Assembly: GCF_004682045.1 (NCBI RefSeq)
Contig: NZ_QUZT01000027.1
Coordinates: 1-64,000 of the forward strand
Direction: 5' to 3'
Origin: Pseudomonas nabeulensis
Lineage (GTDB): Bacteria; Pseudomonadota; Gammaproteobacteria; Pseudomonadales; Pseudomonadaceae
Length of the DNA stretch: 64,000 bases
Every line of letters starts with the position of its first letter. The stretch's first letter is position 1. Below are positions 25,085 to 35,537 of the stretch, piece by piece. Under the pieces are notes generated by a model. It saw nothing but the letters and a program-made list of their open reading frames with translations, was not told the DNA's origin and searched no databases. The translations under genes and the position numbers were made by a program.

Positions 25085-26560
25085 TTAAGCCGGTTTCTTC
25101 AGTAAAGTTTGCAGGGTTGCGGTAACACCGTGGTCACGCAAACTCACAAAACACCGCTCAAACGCTGCCACAAACTCAGGCGAATTGGGAATAGCCGTAC
25201 CAAAAATCTCCTCCACGCCCAACAGCCGTTTGCTGATCAATGCATCGTCACTCACCAACCCCTGGCAAAACTCCGCACGCGGGTCGGGGATCTTGTAGCT
25301 CACCCCATTCTCATCCACGCCCTTCAAGTACAACGCCCAAGCCGCCACCACCAACGCCGCACGCTCGGTCTCGCGCCCATCGGCAATCAGGCGGTTGATG
25401 GTCGGCACGGTGAACTTGGGAAACTTCGACGAGCCGTCGGAGCACACCCGTTCCAACTGATCGGCAATCGCCTGGTTGGAAAAGCGATCCACCAGGGTGT
25501 GCTTGTAATCGGTCAGGTCGATACCCGGCACCGGCGCCAGGTTCGGCGTGACGTCCAGGTCCATGTACGCACGCATATACGCCACGAACACCGGGTCGTT
25601 CATGGTCTCGTGCACAAACCGATAGCCTTTGAGAAAACCCAGGTACGTCAGCGCCAGGTGGCTGCCATTGAGCAAGCCGATCTTCATCTCTTCATAAGGC
25701 GTCACATCATCGGTGAACTGCACGCCGACCTTTTCCCACGCCGGGCGACCGTTGACGAACTTGTCTTCCAGCACCCATTGCACAAACGGCTCGCATACCA
25801 CCGGCCAGGCATCGTCGATGCCGTGTTCGTCGTGCAATTGCAGGCGATGGGCGGTGCTGGTCATCGGCGTGATGCGGTCGACCATGGCGTTCGGAAAGCT
25901 CACATTCGCCTTGATCCAGTCATGCAGTTCGGCGTTGTGCAACGCAGCGAAGGCCAGCAGCGCCTTGCGCGTCACGGCGCCGTTGTGGGGCAGGTTATCG
26001 CAGGACATCACGGTAAATGCCGGGATGCCGGCGGCGCGGCGCTGGGTCAGGGCGGCGCAGATAAAGCCGAACACGGTTTTCGGTGCCTTTGGATGCGCCA
26101 GGTCGTGCTGGATCTGCGGCAGGTGGGCCATGAACTCGCCGTTGCTGTCGTCGATGCAGTAGCCGCCCTCGGTGATGGTCAGCGAGACGATGCGGATCTC
26201 GGGGCTGGCGAGCTTGTCGATCAGGGCCTGGGCGCCGTCTTCGGCCAACAGCATGTCGCTGATCGAGCCGATCACGCGCACTTCGGTGTCGTCGGTATCG
26301 CCCAGTTCATACAGGGTAAATAGATAATCCTGACCGGCCAGGTCGTCGCGGGCCTTGCGGTCTTCACTGCGCAGGCCGACGCCGCAGATGCTCCAGTCCA
26401 GGCCCTCGCCGGTATTCATCAGCGCGTCGGTGTAATACGCCTGGTGCGCACGGTGGAAACCGCCGACGCCGATATGGGCGATGCCCTGCGAGGTGTGGGT
26501 ATAAGTCGGCAGTTGCACTTCGGGCGCCAACTGGGTGAGGTTCTGTTTATTCAGTTTCAT
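25085..26560 (-). CDS. mtlD: Mannitol 2-dehydrogenase MtlD
   Basis: A 491-residue long-chain polyol dehydrogenase without zinc, oxidising D-mannitol to D-fructose (and D-arabitol to D-xylulose) with NAD+. The nucleotide-binding region is GIAHIGVGGFHRAHQAYY. The catalytic motif MKIGLLNGSH supplies the Lys base (residue 293 here) with Asn298 and His301 as partners, equivalent to Lys295, Asn300 and His303 described for the P. fluorescens enzyme. Length agrees with the 493 residues known. It lies 18 nt after mtlK in the operon. Confidence 0.95.
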   Translation of the reverse strand: MKLNKQNLTQLAPEVQLPTYTHTSQGIAHIGVGGFHRAHQAYYTDALMNTGEGLDWSICGVGLRSEDRKARDDLAGQDYLFTLYELGDTDDTEVRVIGSISDMLLAEDGAQALIDKLASPEIRIVSLTITEGGYCIDDSNGEFMAHLPQIQHDLAHPKAPKTVFGFICAALTQRRAAGIPAFTVMSCDNLPHNGAVTRKALLAFAALHNAELHDWIKANVSFPNAMVDRITPMTSTAHRLQLHDEHGIDDAWPVVCEPFVQWVLEDKFVNGRPAWEKVGVQFTDDVTPYEEMKIGLLNGSHLALTYLGFLKGYRFVHETMNDPVFVAYMRAYMDLDVTPNLAPVPGIDLTDYKHTLVDRFSNQAIADQLERVCSDGSSKFPKFTVPTINRLIADGRETERAALVVAAWALYLKGVDENGVSYKIPDPRAEFCQGLVSDDALISKRLLGVEEIFGTAIPNSPEFVAAFERCFVSLRDHGVTATLQTLLKKPA

Positions 26561-26578
26561 GACGGAATACTCGCGAAA

Positions 26579-27682
<1,104 letters not shown>

Positions 27683-27704
27683 GATGGGCCTCCGCTTGGA
27701 ATTA

Positions 27705-28535
27705 TTATTTAACAGCGCCGAAGGACAAACCGCGCACCAGCTGTTTCTGGCTGATCCAGCCAAAGATCAGGATCGGCGCGCAGGCCAGGGTCGAGACGGC
27801 CGACAATTTGGCCCAGAACAAACCTTCGGGGCTGGAGTAGGAGGCGATCAACGCAGTGAGCGGCGCGGCATTCGAGGAGGTCAGGTTCAACGACCAGAAT
27901 GCCTCGTTCCAGCACAGGATCAGCGACAGCAGCACGGTGGACGCCAGGCCACCCTTGGCAATCGGCAGCAGCACTGTGACCATTTCCTGCCACAGGCTCG
28001 CGCCATCCAGGCGCGCGGCTTCGAGGATGTCCTTGGGGATGTCCTTGAAGTAGGTGTAAACCATCCACACCACGATCGGCAGGTTGATCAGTGTGTAGAT
28101 GATGATCAGCGCGATACGCGTATCCAGCAGGCCCAGGCTCTTGGCCAACAGGTAGATCGGCATCAGCACGCCCACGGGCGGCAGCATTTTGGTGGAGAGC
28201 ATCCACAGCAACGTGCCCTTGGTGCGCTGGGTTTCGTAGAACGCCATGGAGTAGGCCGCCGGCACCGAGATCAGCAGGCACAGGGCGGTGGCGCTGAAGG
28301 AGATCACCACGGAGTTCCAGGCGTAGGCGAAATAGTTGCTGCGCTCGTTGATGTGCAGGTAGTTCTCCAGCGTCGGCGTGAAGATAAACTGCGGCGGCGT
28401 GGCGAACGCGTCGATTTCGGTCTTGAAGCTGGTCAGCACCATCCAGAAGATCGGGAAGAAAATCAGGATCGCGATGGCCCAGGCCAACGTGCCGAGCAAC
28501 AGGCTTTGCAGGCGACGGGATTGTTGAAGCGTCAT
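27705..28535 (-). CDS. mtlG: Polyol ABC transporter permease MtlG
   Basis: A 276-residue inner-membrane permease with six hydrophobic segments, of the MalG/CUT1 type. The EAA loop that docks on the ATPase is EAARLDGASLWQEMVTVLLPIAKGG, near residue 170. It forms the translocation pore with MtlF. The gene follows mtlF after 10 nt and precedes mtlK by 22 nt. Confidence 0.93.
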   Translation of the reverse strand: MTLQQSRRLQSLLLGTLAWAIAILIFFPIFWMVLTSFKTEIDAFATPPQFIFTPTLENYLHINERSNYFAYAWNSVVISFSATALCLLISVPAAYSMAFYETQRTKGTLLWMLSTKMLPPVGVLMPIYLLAKSLGLLDTRIALIIIYTLINLPIVVWMVYTYFKDIPKDILEAARLDGASLWQEMVTVLLPIAKGGLASTVLLSLILCWNEAFWSLNLTSSNAAPLTALIASYSSPEGLFWAKLSAVSTLACAPILIFGWISQKQLVRGLSFGAVK

Positions 28536-28545
28536 GGCGCGGCCC

Positions 28546-29436
28546 TCAAGGCTTGTCAGTCAGGTTTTTGCCGATCATCCGCACCAGGATGATCGCCGCG
28601 ATATTGGCGATGACCACGGCAATCAAGCCGCCGGCCGAGGCCATGCCCACGTCGAACTGCACCAGTGCCTGGTTGTAGATCAGGTAGGCGAGGTTGGTCG
28701 ATGCGTAGCCGGGGCCACCGTTGGTGGTGGTGAAAATTTCGGCGAAGACCGAGAGCAGGAAGATCGTCTCGATCATCACCACCACGGCAATCGGGCGTGC
28801 CAGGTGGGGCAGGGTGAGGTGCCAGAAGATCGCGATGGCGCCTGCACCGTCCAGGCGCGCGGCTTCCTTTTGTTCCTGGTCGAGGGACTGCATGGCGGTC
28901 ATCAGCAGCAGAATGGCGAAGGGCAGCCATTGCCACGAGACAATGATGATGATCGACAGCAACGGGTAGTGCGCCAGCCAGTCCACCGGCTCGGCGCCGA
29001 AGAATTTCCACACCGCGGCAAGAATCCCCGACACCGGGTGGAAAATCAGGTTCTTCCAGATCAGCGCACCGACGGTGGGCATGATGAAGAACGGCGAGAT
29101 CAGCAACACCCGCACCAGGCCGCGACCGAAGAACTCACTGGCCTCCAGCAGCGCACTGATCAACACGCCGAGCACCACGCTGATCAGCAGCACGCTGCCC
29201 ACCAGCAACAGGGTATTGGTGGCGCCGGGCAGGAAGCCCGAATCGGTGATGAAGTAGGTGAAGTTCTCCAGCCCCACGAACTCGTTTTCGCCGGGGTAGA
29301 GCAGGTTGTAGCGGATCAGCGAAAAGTACAGGGTCATGCCCAGCGGCACGATCATCCACAACAGCAGCAAGGCCACCGAAGGGCTGACAAGGAACCAGCC
29401 GGGGTTGGCCAGGCGGTTTTTGGGTGGTGTATTCAT
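28546..29436 (-). CDS. mtlF: Polyol ABC transporter permease MtlF
   Basis: 296 residues from the ATG at 29436 (an upstream GTG adds five codons). A MalF-like CUT1 permease with about six transmembrane segments; the EAA loop reads EAARLDGAGAIAIFWHLTLPHLARP near residue 190. Partner of MtlG. A REP of unusual subtype separates it from mtlE, which could make the binding-protein transcript more stable than the rest of the operon. Confidence 0.93.
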   Translation of the reverse strand: MNTPPKNRLANPGWFLVSPSVALLLLWMIVPLGMTLYFSLIRYNLLYPGENEFVGLENFTYFITDSGFLPGATNTLLLVGSVLLISVVLGVLISALLEASEFFGRGLVRVLLISPFFIMPTVGALIWKNLIFHPVSGILAAVWKFFGAEPVDWLAHYPLLSIIIIVSWQWLPFAILLLMTAMQSLDQEQKEAARLDGAGAIAIFWHLTLPHLARPIAVVVMIETIFLLSVFAEIFTTTNGGPGYASTNLAYLIYNQALVQFDVGMASAGGLIAVVIANIAAIILVRMIGKNLTDKP

Positions 29437-29479
29437 GGTATTCAAGGCCACTACAGAGCAAGAATCAGAGTGCGATCAA

Positions 29480-29583
29480 TGTGGGAGGGGCGGTGCGACG
29501 ATTCGACTTGCCCCCGATAGCGGTGGATCAGCTACAAATTAGTTGGCTGACCGGTCCTCATCGGGGGCAAGCCCCCTCCCACA
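29480..29583. repeat. Variant REP doublet between mtlE and mtlF
   Basis: The left arm TGTGGGAGGGG is interrupted by CGGTGCGACGATTC before GACTTGCCCCCGAT resumes; the right arm is canonical. The same interruption occurs in the REP at 48521-48624. Confidence 0.9.
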
Positions 29584-29603
29584 TTTACAGTGGTGAGGCA
29601 GGG

Positions 29604-30914
29604 TTATTTGGGGTAACCGGCCCGCTTCATTTCCCGCTCAGTAGTGGTCTGCGCAGCGGTCAATGCCGCATCCACCGTCTGCTGCCCGGTCAATGCACCC
29701 GAGAAGAACTTGCCCACCTGCGTGCCAATCGCCTGGAACTCAGGAATGGTCACCAACTGGATACCGATATACGGCACCGGCTTGAGGGTCGGTTTGGTCG
29801 GGTCCGCGACTTTCAGCGATTCCAGCGTTACCTTGGCAAACGGCGCAGCCTTCATGTACTCATCGCTGTAGGTCGACTTGCGCGTACCTGGCGGTACATT
29901 GGCGATGCCGTCGGTCTTGGCCACCAACTCGCCGTATTCCTTGGAGGTTGCCCAGCTGGTGAACACCTTGGCGGCGTCCTTGGCCTTGGAACTGGTTGGA
30001 ATCGCCAGGCTCCAGGAGTACAGCCACGACGTGCCCTTGTCGGTCTTCTCGTGGGGGGCGAAGGTGAAGCCGACGTGATCCGCGACCTTGCTCTGGGTCT
30101 TGTCGGTGACAAACGAGCCGGCCACGCTGGCATCGACCCAGATTGCGCACTTACCGCTGTTGAACAGCGCCAGGTTTTCGTTGAAACCGTTGCTGGAAGC
30201 ACCCGGCGGGCCGGATTTCTTCATGTTGTCGACGTAGAAGTTCAGCGCGTCCTTCCACTCAGGGCCGTTGAATTCCGGTTGCCACTTCTCATCGAACCAG
30301 CGCGCACCGTAGCCGTTGGCCAAAGTGGTAATCAACGCCATGTTCTCGCCCCAACCGGCTTTGCCGCGCAGGCACAGGCCGTATTGCTCTTTGGATTTGT
30401 CGGTGAGTTTGCTGGCGAATTCGCCGATCTGGGTCCAGGTCGGATGCTCGGGCATGGTCAGCCCGGCGTCCTTGAACAAATCGGTGCGGTAGTAGGTGAT
30501 CGAACTTTCGGCATAGAACGGCAGGGCATACAGCGAACCCTTGACGGACAAACCGTCACGCACCGAAGGGAACACATCGTCGAGGTCGTAGGACGCCGGC
30601 AGGTCCTTCATCGGCTCCAGCCAACCCTTGGCACCCCACAGTGCAGCTTCGTACATGCCGATGGTCAACACATCGAACTGTCCGCCCTGGGTGGCGATGT
30701 CGGTGGTCAGGCGTTGGCGCAGCACGTTTTCTTCGAGCACCACCCAGTTCAGCTTGATCTCCGGATGCTCGGTCTCGAAGGTTTTCGAGAGCTTCTGCAT
30801 GCGAATCATGTCGCTGTTGTTGACGGTGGCAATGGTCAGGGTCTGCGCGCCAAGGCTGACGGCGCTGAGGGTCATGCAGGTACAAGCGAGCAGGGCTTTT
30901 GCTGTGAACTTCAT
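29604..30914 (-). CDS. mtlE: Polyol-binding periplasmic protein MtlE
   Basis: 436 residues from the ATG at 30914, an extracellular solute-binding protein of family 1. It has a signal peptide (MKFTAKALLACTCMTLSAVSLGAQ), with TLTIATVNNSDMIRMQKL beginning the mature domain and the family segments YALPFYAESSITYYRTDLF and NSGKCAIWVDASVAGSF. It captures mannitol/glucitol/arabitol in the periplasm and delivers them to MtlFGK. It is the first gene of the operon, with a sigma-70 promoter and a direct-repeat MtlR site upstream. Confidence 0.94.
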   Translation of the reverse strand: MKFTAKALLACTCMTLSAVSLGAQTLTIATVNNSDMIRMQKLSKTFETEHPEIKLNWVVLEENVLRQRLTTDIATQGGQFDVLTIGMYEAALWGAKGWLEPMKDLPASYDLDDVFPSVRDGLSVKGSLYALPFYAESSITYYRTDLFKDAGLTMPEHPTWTQIGEFASKLTDKSKEQYGLCLRGKAGWGENMALITTLANGYGARWFDEKWQPEFNGPEWKDALNFYVDNMKKSGPPGASSNGFNENLALFNSGKCAIWVDASVAGSFVTDKTQSKVADHVGFTFAPHEKTDKGTSWLYSWSLAIPTSSKAKDAAKVFTSWATSKEYGELVAKTDGIANVPPGTRKSTYSDEYMKAAPFAKVTLESLKVADPTKPTLKPVPYIGIQLVTIPEFQAIGTQVGKFFSGALTGQQTVDAALTAAQTTTEREMKRAGYPK

Positions 30915-31005
30915 CGCGCACTCCATTTCCGCGCCCAGGGGGCTACAGAAGGACAGTTATTGTTGTTGTGTCTTCCCACAGGGAGTCAGGAAGAGTGTGC
31001 GGTTG

Positions 31006-31034
31006 ATTACAGCCTTGAAATGGCGGTGTGACAA
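31006..31034 (-). promoter_or_regulatory. Sigma-70 promoter of the mtlE operon
   Basis: On the minus strand TTGTCA (-35, at 31034-31029) and TGTAAT (-10, at 31011-31006) are separated by 17 nt. It is 91 nt upstream of the mtlE ATG and directly adjacent to the presumed MtlR site. Confidence 0.65.
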
Positions 31035-31044
31035 ATCCTTGGGC

Positions 31045-31071
31045 GCACTGGGACTGATACTTTTTTGCACT
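31045..31071 (-). promoter_or_regulatory. Direct-repeat AraC-type site (MtlR) upstream of mtlE
   Basis: Two AGTGC half-sites on the minus strand (31071-31067 and 31049-31045) are spaced 22 bp, two helical turns, ending 10 nt before the -35 element. This is the usual layout for an AraC-family activator; assignment to MtlR is by context. Confidence 0.65.
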
Positions 31072-31074
31072 CGA

Positions 31075-31980
31075 TCACGCGAGGTTCTGCTCGGTCAACC
31101 GCTGCACCGCCAGGCGGCGGTAGTGGGAAGGGGTCATGCCTTTGAGTTGCTGGAAGCGCCGGTTGAAGTTGGAGATGTTGTTGAACCCCGACTCAAAGCA
31201 CACGTCCGTCACCGCTTTGTCGCCGTCCGCGAGCAACTCGCAGGACTTGCTGATACGCAGCCGATTGACGAACTCGATAAATGTGCGCCCGGTGGCCTGT
31301 TTGAACACCCGCGAAAAATAGGTGGGCTTCATCCCCAGGTAGTCCGCCACTTCTTCCAACGGTAATTCCCGCGCGTAGTGGGCAAAGATGTAGTCCACTG
31401 CGCGGTTGGTACGGTCGATGCTGTGTTCGTCAGCCAATTGCGGCGTGGTCACGCCGGAGAGTAATTGGTAGTCCTCACAGGCACTCAATACGTCCAGCAG
31501 GATAAAGAAGTGTCCCAGGCGCGCCATGCCTTGGGCGTCTTCGATGCGTTGCATCAAGGCCATGGCTTGGGCGATGGTCTTTTTACAGCGGAATTCGATG
31601 CCGTACTGCGCGCGTTCCAGCAACGGCGCCAGCGTCTTGAGTTCGGCAAATGTCTGGCTACCGCTTTCAAACAACTCATCAGTGAAGTTCACCAACATGT
31701 CGCGCTTGGCCACTACTTCGTCTTCCTCCACTTGGCTGATCCAGTTGTGAGGCAGGTTGGGGCCGGTGAGGAACAGGCTTTCCGGATAGAAATTGCCGAT
31801 GTAGTCGCCGATAAACACCTTGCCGGAGCTGGCGACGATCAGGTGCAGCTCGTATTCCTTATGGAAATGCCAGCGCACCAGCGGGCAGGGGAAACCGTGC
31901 TGGCGGTAGATGATGGACAGACCGTTGTGATCGTCCATCAACTCGTAGGACGGGTCGGTGATGCGCGCTGCTCGGGTCAT
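31075..31980 (-). CDS. mtlR: AraC-family activator MtlR
   Basis: A 301-residue regulator. The N-terminal cupin-type sensing domain (RWHFHKEYELHLIVASSGKVFIGDYIG) is followed by a C-terminal AraC DNA-binding domain with two HTH motifs (LPLEEVADYLGMKPTYFSRVFKQATG and VTDVCFESGFNNISNFNRRFQQLKGMTPSHYR). It activates the mtl operon in response to mannitol, glucitol or arabitol. It lies just upstream of mtlE on the same strand, with its own promoter region likely in 31981-32052. The ATG at 31980 follows directly from family alignment. Confidence 0.93.
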   Translation of the reverse strand: MTRAARITDPSYELMDDHNGLSIIYRQHGFPCPLVRWHFHKEYELHLIVASSGKVFIGDYIGNFYPESLFLTGPNLPHNWISQVEEDEVVAKRDMLVNFTDELFESGSQTFAELKTLAPLLERAQYGIEFRCKKTIAQAMALMQRIEDAQGMARLGHFFILLDVLSACEDYQLLSGVTTPQLADEHSIDRTNRAVDYIFAHYARELPLEEVADYLGMKPTYFSRVFKQATGRTFIEFVNRLRISKSCELLADGDKAVTDVCFESGFNNISNFNRRFQQLKGMTPSHYRRLAVQRLTEQNLA

Positions 31981-32052
31981 GCTGCCGTCGCTTTATTGTT
32001 GGGTGCGACCCGAATAATGCCCCCATGTGTGCGACGCTGTCAGCCTTGGTGT

Positions 32053-33342
32053 TTACAGGCTGCGGTTTTTCGCCTCGATCCACTGGGACATGTACTGGGT
32101 ACTTTTATGCGCATGATGGCGCAGCATGCTGCCGGTGAAGTTGTCGCGACGGTGGTGGGCCAGGTGGCTGCGGCATTGCTCCAGGCACTCGATCAGCGCT
32201 GGGCCGTGGATAGTCTGGTCATAGCGATGGGCCAGCAGTTGGCGGCCATCTTCCTGAGCCTGGACCCAGCGGCTGCGATCCTGATACAGCGCCACGGCGG
32301 CAGCGGCAAACGCGGGGGCGCTCTGTTCGATCACGCCAGGCCATGGCTGATCATCTGCCATGCCTTCGGCGCCGATGGGGGTGGTGATATTCGGCGTGCC
32401 GCAGAGCATCGCGTCCGCCAGCTTGCCCTTGATGCCGGCGCCGAAACGCAGCGGCGCCAGGCAGAGGCGGGCGGCGCTCATCACCGCTAGCGCGTCTTCG
32501 GCCCAGTTCATCACATGAAAACCCTGGGCCGGGTTGTGCAATGCCGTGGCCTTGGGCGGCGTGTACGAGCCATAGATGTGCAGCTGGGCGCCGGGTAGGT
32601 GTTGGCGGATCAGTGGCCAGACGCTGTTTTTCATCCACAGCACGGCATCCCAGTTGGGCGCGTGGCGGAAGTTGCCGATGCTGAGGAAGTGCGCACGGTC
32701 TTCAAACGGGGTGAAGGGTGCGGTCGGCGCCTCCATCATCAAGGGGCACCAGTGGAGCAGGGCAGCAGGCACCTTGAACTGCTCGGTGAGCAGGCGGATT
32801 TCCACATCGGAGATCATCAGGCTGATATCGCAACGGTAAATCGCGGCGATTTCACGCTTGGCCAGGTCGGTGTCAGCCATCAGCTGGAACTCCTGCGTGA
32901 GAGCAGGGGCAAAGAGCGCGCTGAAATCATCGCTGTCGGGATCGGCCTTGAGCTGGGCCTTGAGGCGCTGATGGCGCGCGTCGCGCAGGCTTTGCAGGTC
33001 GCTGGTTTCCAGCACGCGCAGGGCGTCGGGGCAGCACTTTTCTACACGCCAGCCGAATTGCTCTTCCATCATGAAACGGTCGAACAGCACGATATCCGGG
33101 GCCAGTTCGCGAACAAAGTCATCGAAACTGCTGTTATTGAGTTCGATGGTGCGCTCGGCAATACCCAGCACCTGCAAATCGGCCTTGTGCTCGCCAAGTG
33201 CGGCTGGGCTGGCGAAGGTAATGTCCCAACCTTGTGTAAGAAAACTCTCAAGGATTTGCATCATGTGCCCGCCGGCAGCCGAGGAACGAGGCTCGGGCCA
33301 GACATAACCAATGACCAGGACGCGGGTGGCAGGCAGATTCAT
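32053..33342 (-). CDS. Glycosyltransferase (GT-B, Glyco_trans_1 type)
   Basis: 429 residues from the ATG at 33342. A Rossmann-like N-domain (RVLVIGYVWPEPRSSAAGGHMMQILESF) and a C-domain with the GT-B nucleotide-sugar region LRFGAGIKGKLADAMLCGTPNITTPIGAEGM are typical of GT4-like transferases. No signal peptide or membrane segment, so cytosolic, probably working on a surface glycan or a small-molecule acceptor. It is a single gene next to tpx, with no other polysaccharide genes near, so the acceptor is unknown. The GGH at residues 24-26 fits a donor-loop motif. Upstream Cys/Pro-rich codons to 33438 look non-coding. Confidence 0.83.
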   Translation of the reverse strand: MNLPATRVLVIGYVWPEPRSSAAGGHMMQILESFLTQGWDITFASPAALGEHKADLQVLGIAERTIELNNSSFDDFVRELAPDIVLFDRFMMEEQFGWRVEKCCPDALRVLETSDLQSLRDARHQRLKAQLKADPDSDDFSALFAPALTQEFQLMADTDLAKREIAAIYRCDISLMISDVEIRLLTEQFKVPAALLHWCPLMMEAPTAPFTPFEDRAHFLSIGNFRHAPNWDAVLWMKNSVWPLIRQHLPGAQLHIYGSYTPPKATALHNPAQGFHVMNWAEDALAVMSAARLCLAPLRFGAGIKGKLADAMLCGTPNITTPIGAEGMADDQPWPGVIEQSAPAFAAAAVALYQDRSRWVQAQEDGRQLLAHRYDQTIHGPALIECLEQCRSHLAHHRRDNFTGSMLRHHAHKSTQYMSQWIEAKNRSL

Positions 33343-33500
33343 CAACAACGGTTTCCTTGGAGAGGGGGCGCAAAGCGCGCAATTAAACCACAAGCGGGCG
33401 GCATGACAATTTGTGCATGGCGGTAGGTAGCCACACAACTTTGTGGTTAACTTCCGCCTCTCGAATTCGTTTCAATAAACCCAGCATAAGGATTCCGTTC

Positions 33501-34001
33501 ATGGCTCAAGTCACTCTCCGTGGTAACCCTGTCCAGGTTGAAGGCGAACTGCCACAAGTCGGCACCCAGGCCCCTGAGTTCACCCTGACCGCCGGCGACC
33601 TGTCGGACGCAACCCTGGCTACTTTCGCCGGCAAGCGCAAAGTGCTGAATATCTTCCCAAGCGTTGACACCCCGACCTGCGCCACGTCGGTACGCAAGTT
33701 CAATGCCCAGGCCAACGAGCTGAACAACGCTGTCGTCCTGTGCATCTCCACTGACCTGCCATTCGCCCAGGCTCGTTTCTGCGGCGCCGAAGGCCTGGAA
33801 AACGTGAAGAACCTGTCGGACTTCCGCAGCGCAGCCTTCGCCGTTGACTACGGCGTAGCCATCGCTGAAGGCCCGCTCAAAGGCCTGACCGCCCGTGCCG
33901 TTGTGGTACTGGACGAAAACGATAACGTGCTGCACAGCGAACTGGTTGCCGAAATCGGCCAAGAGCCAAACTACGAAGCAGCCCTGGCTGTTTTGAAGTA
34001 A
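33501..34001 (+). CDS. tpx: Thiol peroxidase Tpx
   Basis: 166 residues from the ATG at 33501 (AAGGAT precedes it). An atypical 2-Cys peroxiredoxin that reduces H2O2 and alkyl peroxides with thioredoxin. The peroxidatic Cys60 is in [14 protein letters not shown] and the resolving Cys94 in [12 protein letters not shown], at the spacing known for E. coli Tpx. Length is standard for the family. Strong codon bias (few rare codons) suggests high expression. It is divergent from the glycosyltransferase and followed by a clear terminator. Confidence 0.96.
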   Translation: MAQVTLRGNPVQVEGELPQVGTQAPEFTLTAGDLSDATLATFAGKRKVLNIFPSVDTPTCATSVRKFNAQANELNNAVVLCISTDLPFAQARFCGAEGLENVKNLSDFRSAAFAVDYGVAIAEGPLKGLTARAVVVLDENDNVLHSELVAEIGQEPNYEAALAVLK

Positions 34002-34053
34002 CTGTTTCGGCGCATTACTGTCGTTTAGCAGTAACACGCGTGATGCATGATTG

Positions 34054-34082
34054 CGGCCTGGCCTAGTCCAGGCCGTTTTTAT
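34054..34082 (+). terminator. Rho-independent terminator after tpx
   Basis: Stem CGGCCTGG / CCAGGCCG (8 bp, 6-nt loop CCTAGT) followed by TTTTTATTT. It lies 53 nt after the tpx stop. Confidence 0.88.
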
Positions 34083-34232
34083 TTGTCGCTCAGAGGCTTA
34101 GCCCGATAGCGAATGGACTAAGGTCAGAAGTTAAAAGTTGTAAGCCCAAGGTAAATAGCCGGTAAAGGCGCTTTTCTTAATGCGCCCCAGTGCTTATCTT
34201 TCAGCCTCCCCAAGTAGAAGCTCTCGCGCCCA

Positions 34233-35537
34233 ATGGTTGATCACTCCATGCAATCCACCCCTCGTAACTCCCGCCGCTGGCTGTTCGGCCTGCTCGTGCT
34301 GCTGATTATTGCCGGCCTGTGCTGGAAATTCTGGCCAGGCAGCCACACGGACAGCGCCGAGCAAAAGCCCGCCGGGCGTGCCGGCAAGACGGGGATGATG
34401 CGCCCGGGCTTTGGTGGCTCCACAGGTCCCATCCCGGTGCGTGTGGCGCCGGCAGTACAGGGCGAGTTCCCGGTGTACTACAAGGCCTTGGGCACGGTGA
34501 CCGCGCTCAATACCATCAATGTGCGCAGCCGGGTGGGCGGGGAGTTGGTCAAGATCGCCTTTGAAGAAGGGCAGATGGTCAAGGCCGGCGACCTGCTCGC
34601 CGAGATCGACCCGCGCAGCTACCAGAACGCCTTGCTCCAGGCCCAGGGCACGCTGTTGCAGAACCAGGCCCAGCTGAAAAACGCCCAGGTCGATGTGGAG
34701 CGTTATCGCGGTCTCTACGCCCAGGACAGTATTGCCAAGCAAACCCTGGACACCGCCGAAGCACTGGTCCTGCAATACCAGGGCACGGTCAAGACCAACC
34801 AGGGCGCGGTGGATGACGCCAAGCTCAACCTCGAATTTACCAAGATCCGTGCGCCGATCACTGGCCGCGTGGGCTTGCGCCAGGTCGACGTCGGCAACCT
34901 GGTGGCGGCCAACGACACCACTTTCATCGCGGTGATTACCCAGACCCAGCCGATCAACGTGGTCTTCACCCTGCCGGAAAACACCCTCGATACAGTGCTC
35001 ACCCGCTATCACGCCGGCAACAAGCTGCCGGTGGAAGCCTGGGACCGTGGCGACGCGAAACAACAGGCCGTCGGCGTGCTGCAAAGCCTCGACAACCAGA
35101 TCGACGTGACCACCGGCACCCTGAAATTCAAAGGCCGTTTCGATAACAAGGACCAGGCCCTGTTCCCCAACCAGTTCGTCAACGTGCACCTGCTGGCCGA
35201 CACTCTGCATAACGTCGTGCTGGCGCCGTCCGCCGCGATCCAGTTCGGTAACAGCGGCACCTTTGTCTACAAGCTCGACGGCGACAAGAAGGTCAAGGTC
35301 CAGCCGCTGGTGGTGGGTGACACCGATGGCGACAACACCGTGATCAAGGAAGGCCTGGTCGCCGGCGACCGCGTGGTGCTGGAAGGCACCGACCGCTTGA
35401 AGGACGGCAGCGAGATCGAAGTGGTCAACAGCAGCAGCGAAGTGCTGACCACCCCGACCGAGCACCTGCAAGGCAAGCCCGCCGCCAAAGGGGAGACCGG
35501 CGCTACCGCCGGCAAGGCGCAAAAGGTCGGTTCATGA
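34233..35537 (+). CDS. muxA: RND efflux periplasmic adaptor MuxA (MdtA type)
   Basis: A 434-residue membrane-fusion protein anchored by an N-terminal membrane segment ([20 protein letters not shown]). Lipoyl halves are [27 protein letters not shown] and [20 protein letters not shown], flanking a helical hairpin; a MdtA-like membrane-proximal domain closes the protein. A start at the second ATG (34248) is equally possible. It is first in a four-gene operon with two RND pumps and a channel, the MuxABC-OpmB/MdtABC arrangement in which two different RND subunits work together. Its stop overlaps the muxB ATG by 4 nt. Confidence 0.92.
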   Translation: MVDHSMQSTPRNSRRWLFGLLVLLIIAGLCWKFWPGSHTDSAEQKPAGRAGKTGMMRPGFGGSTGPIPVRVAPAVQGEFPVYYKALGTVTALNTINVRSRVGGELVKIAFEEGQMVKAGDLLAEIDPRSYQNALLQAQGTLLQNQAQLKNAQVDVERYRGLYAQDSIAKQTLDTAEALVLQYQGTVKTNQGAVDDAKLNLEFTKIRAPITGRVGLRQVDVGNLVAANDTTFIAVITQTQPINVVFTLPENTLDTVLTRYHAGNKLPVEAWDRGDAKQQAVGVLQSLDNQIDVTTGTLKFKGRFDNKDQALFPNQFVNVHLLADTLHNVVLAPSAAIQFGNSGTFVYKLDGDKKVKVQPLVVGDTDGDNTVIKEGLVAGDRVVLEGTDRLKDGSEIEVVNSSSEVLTTPTEHLQGKPAAKGETGATAGKAQKVGS

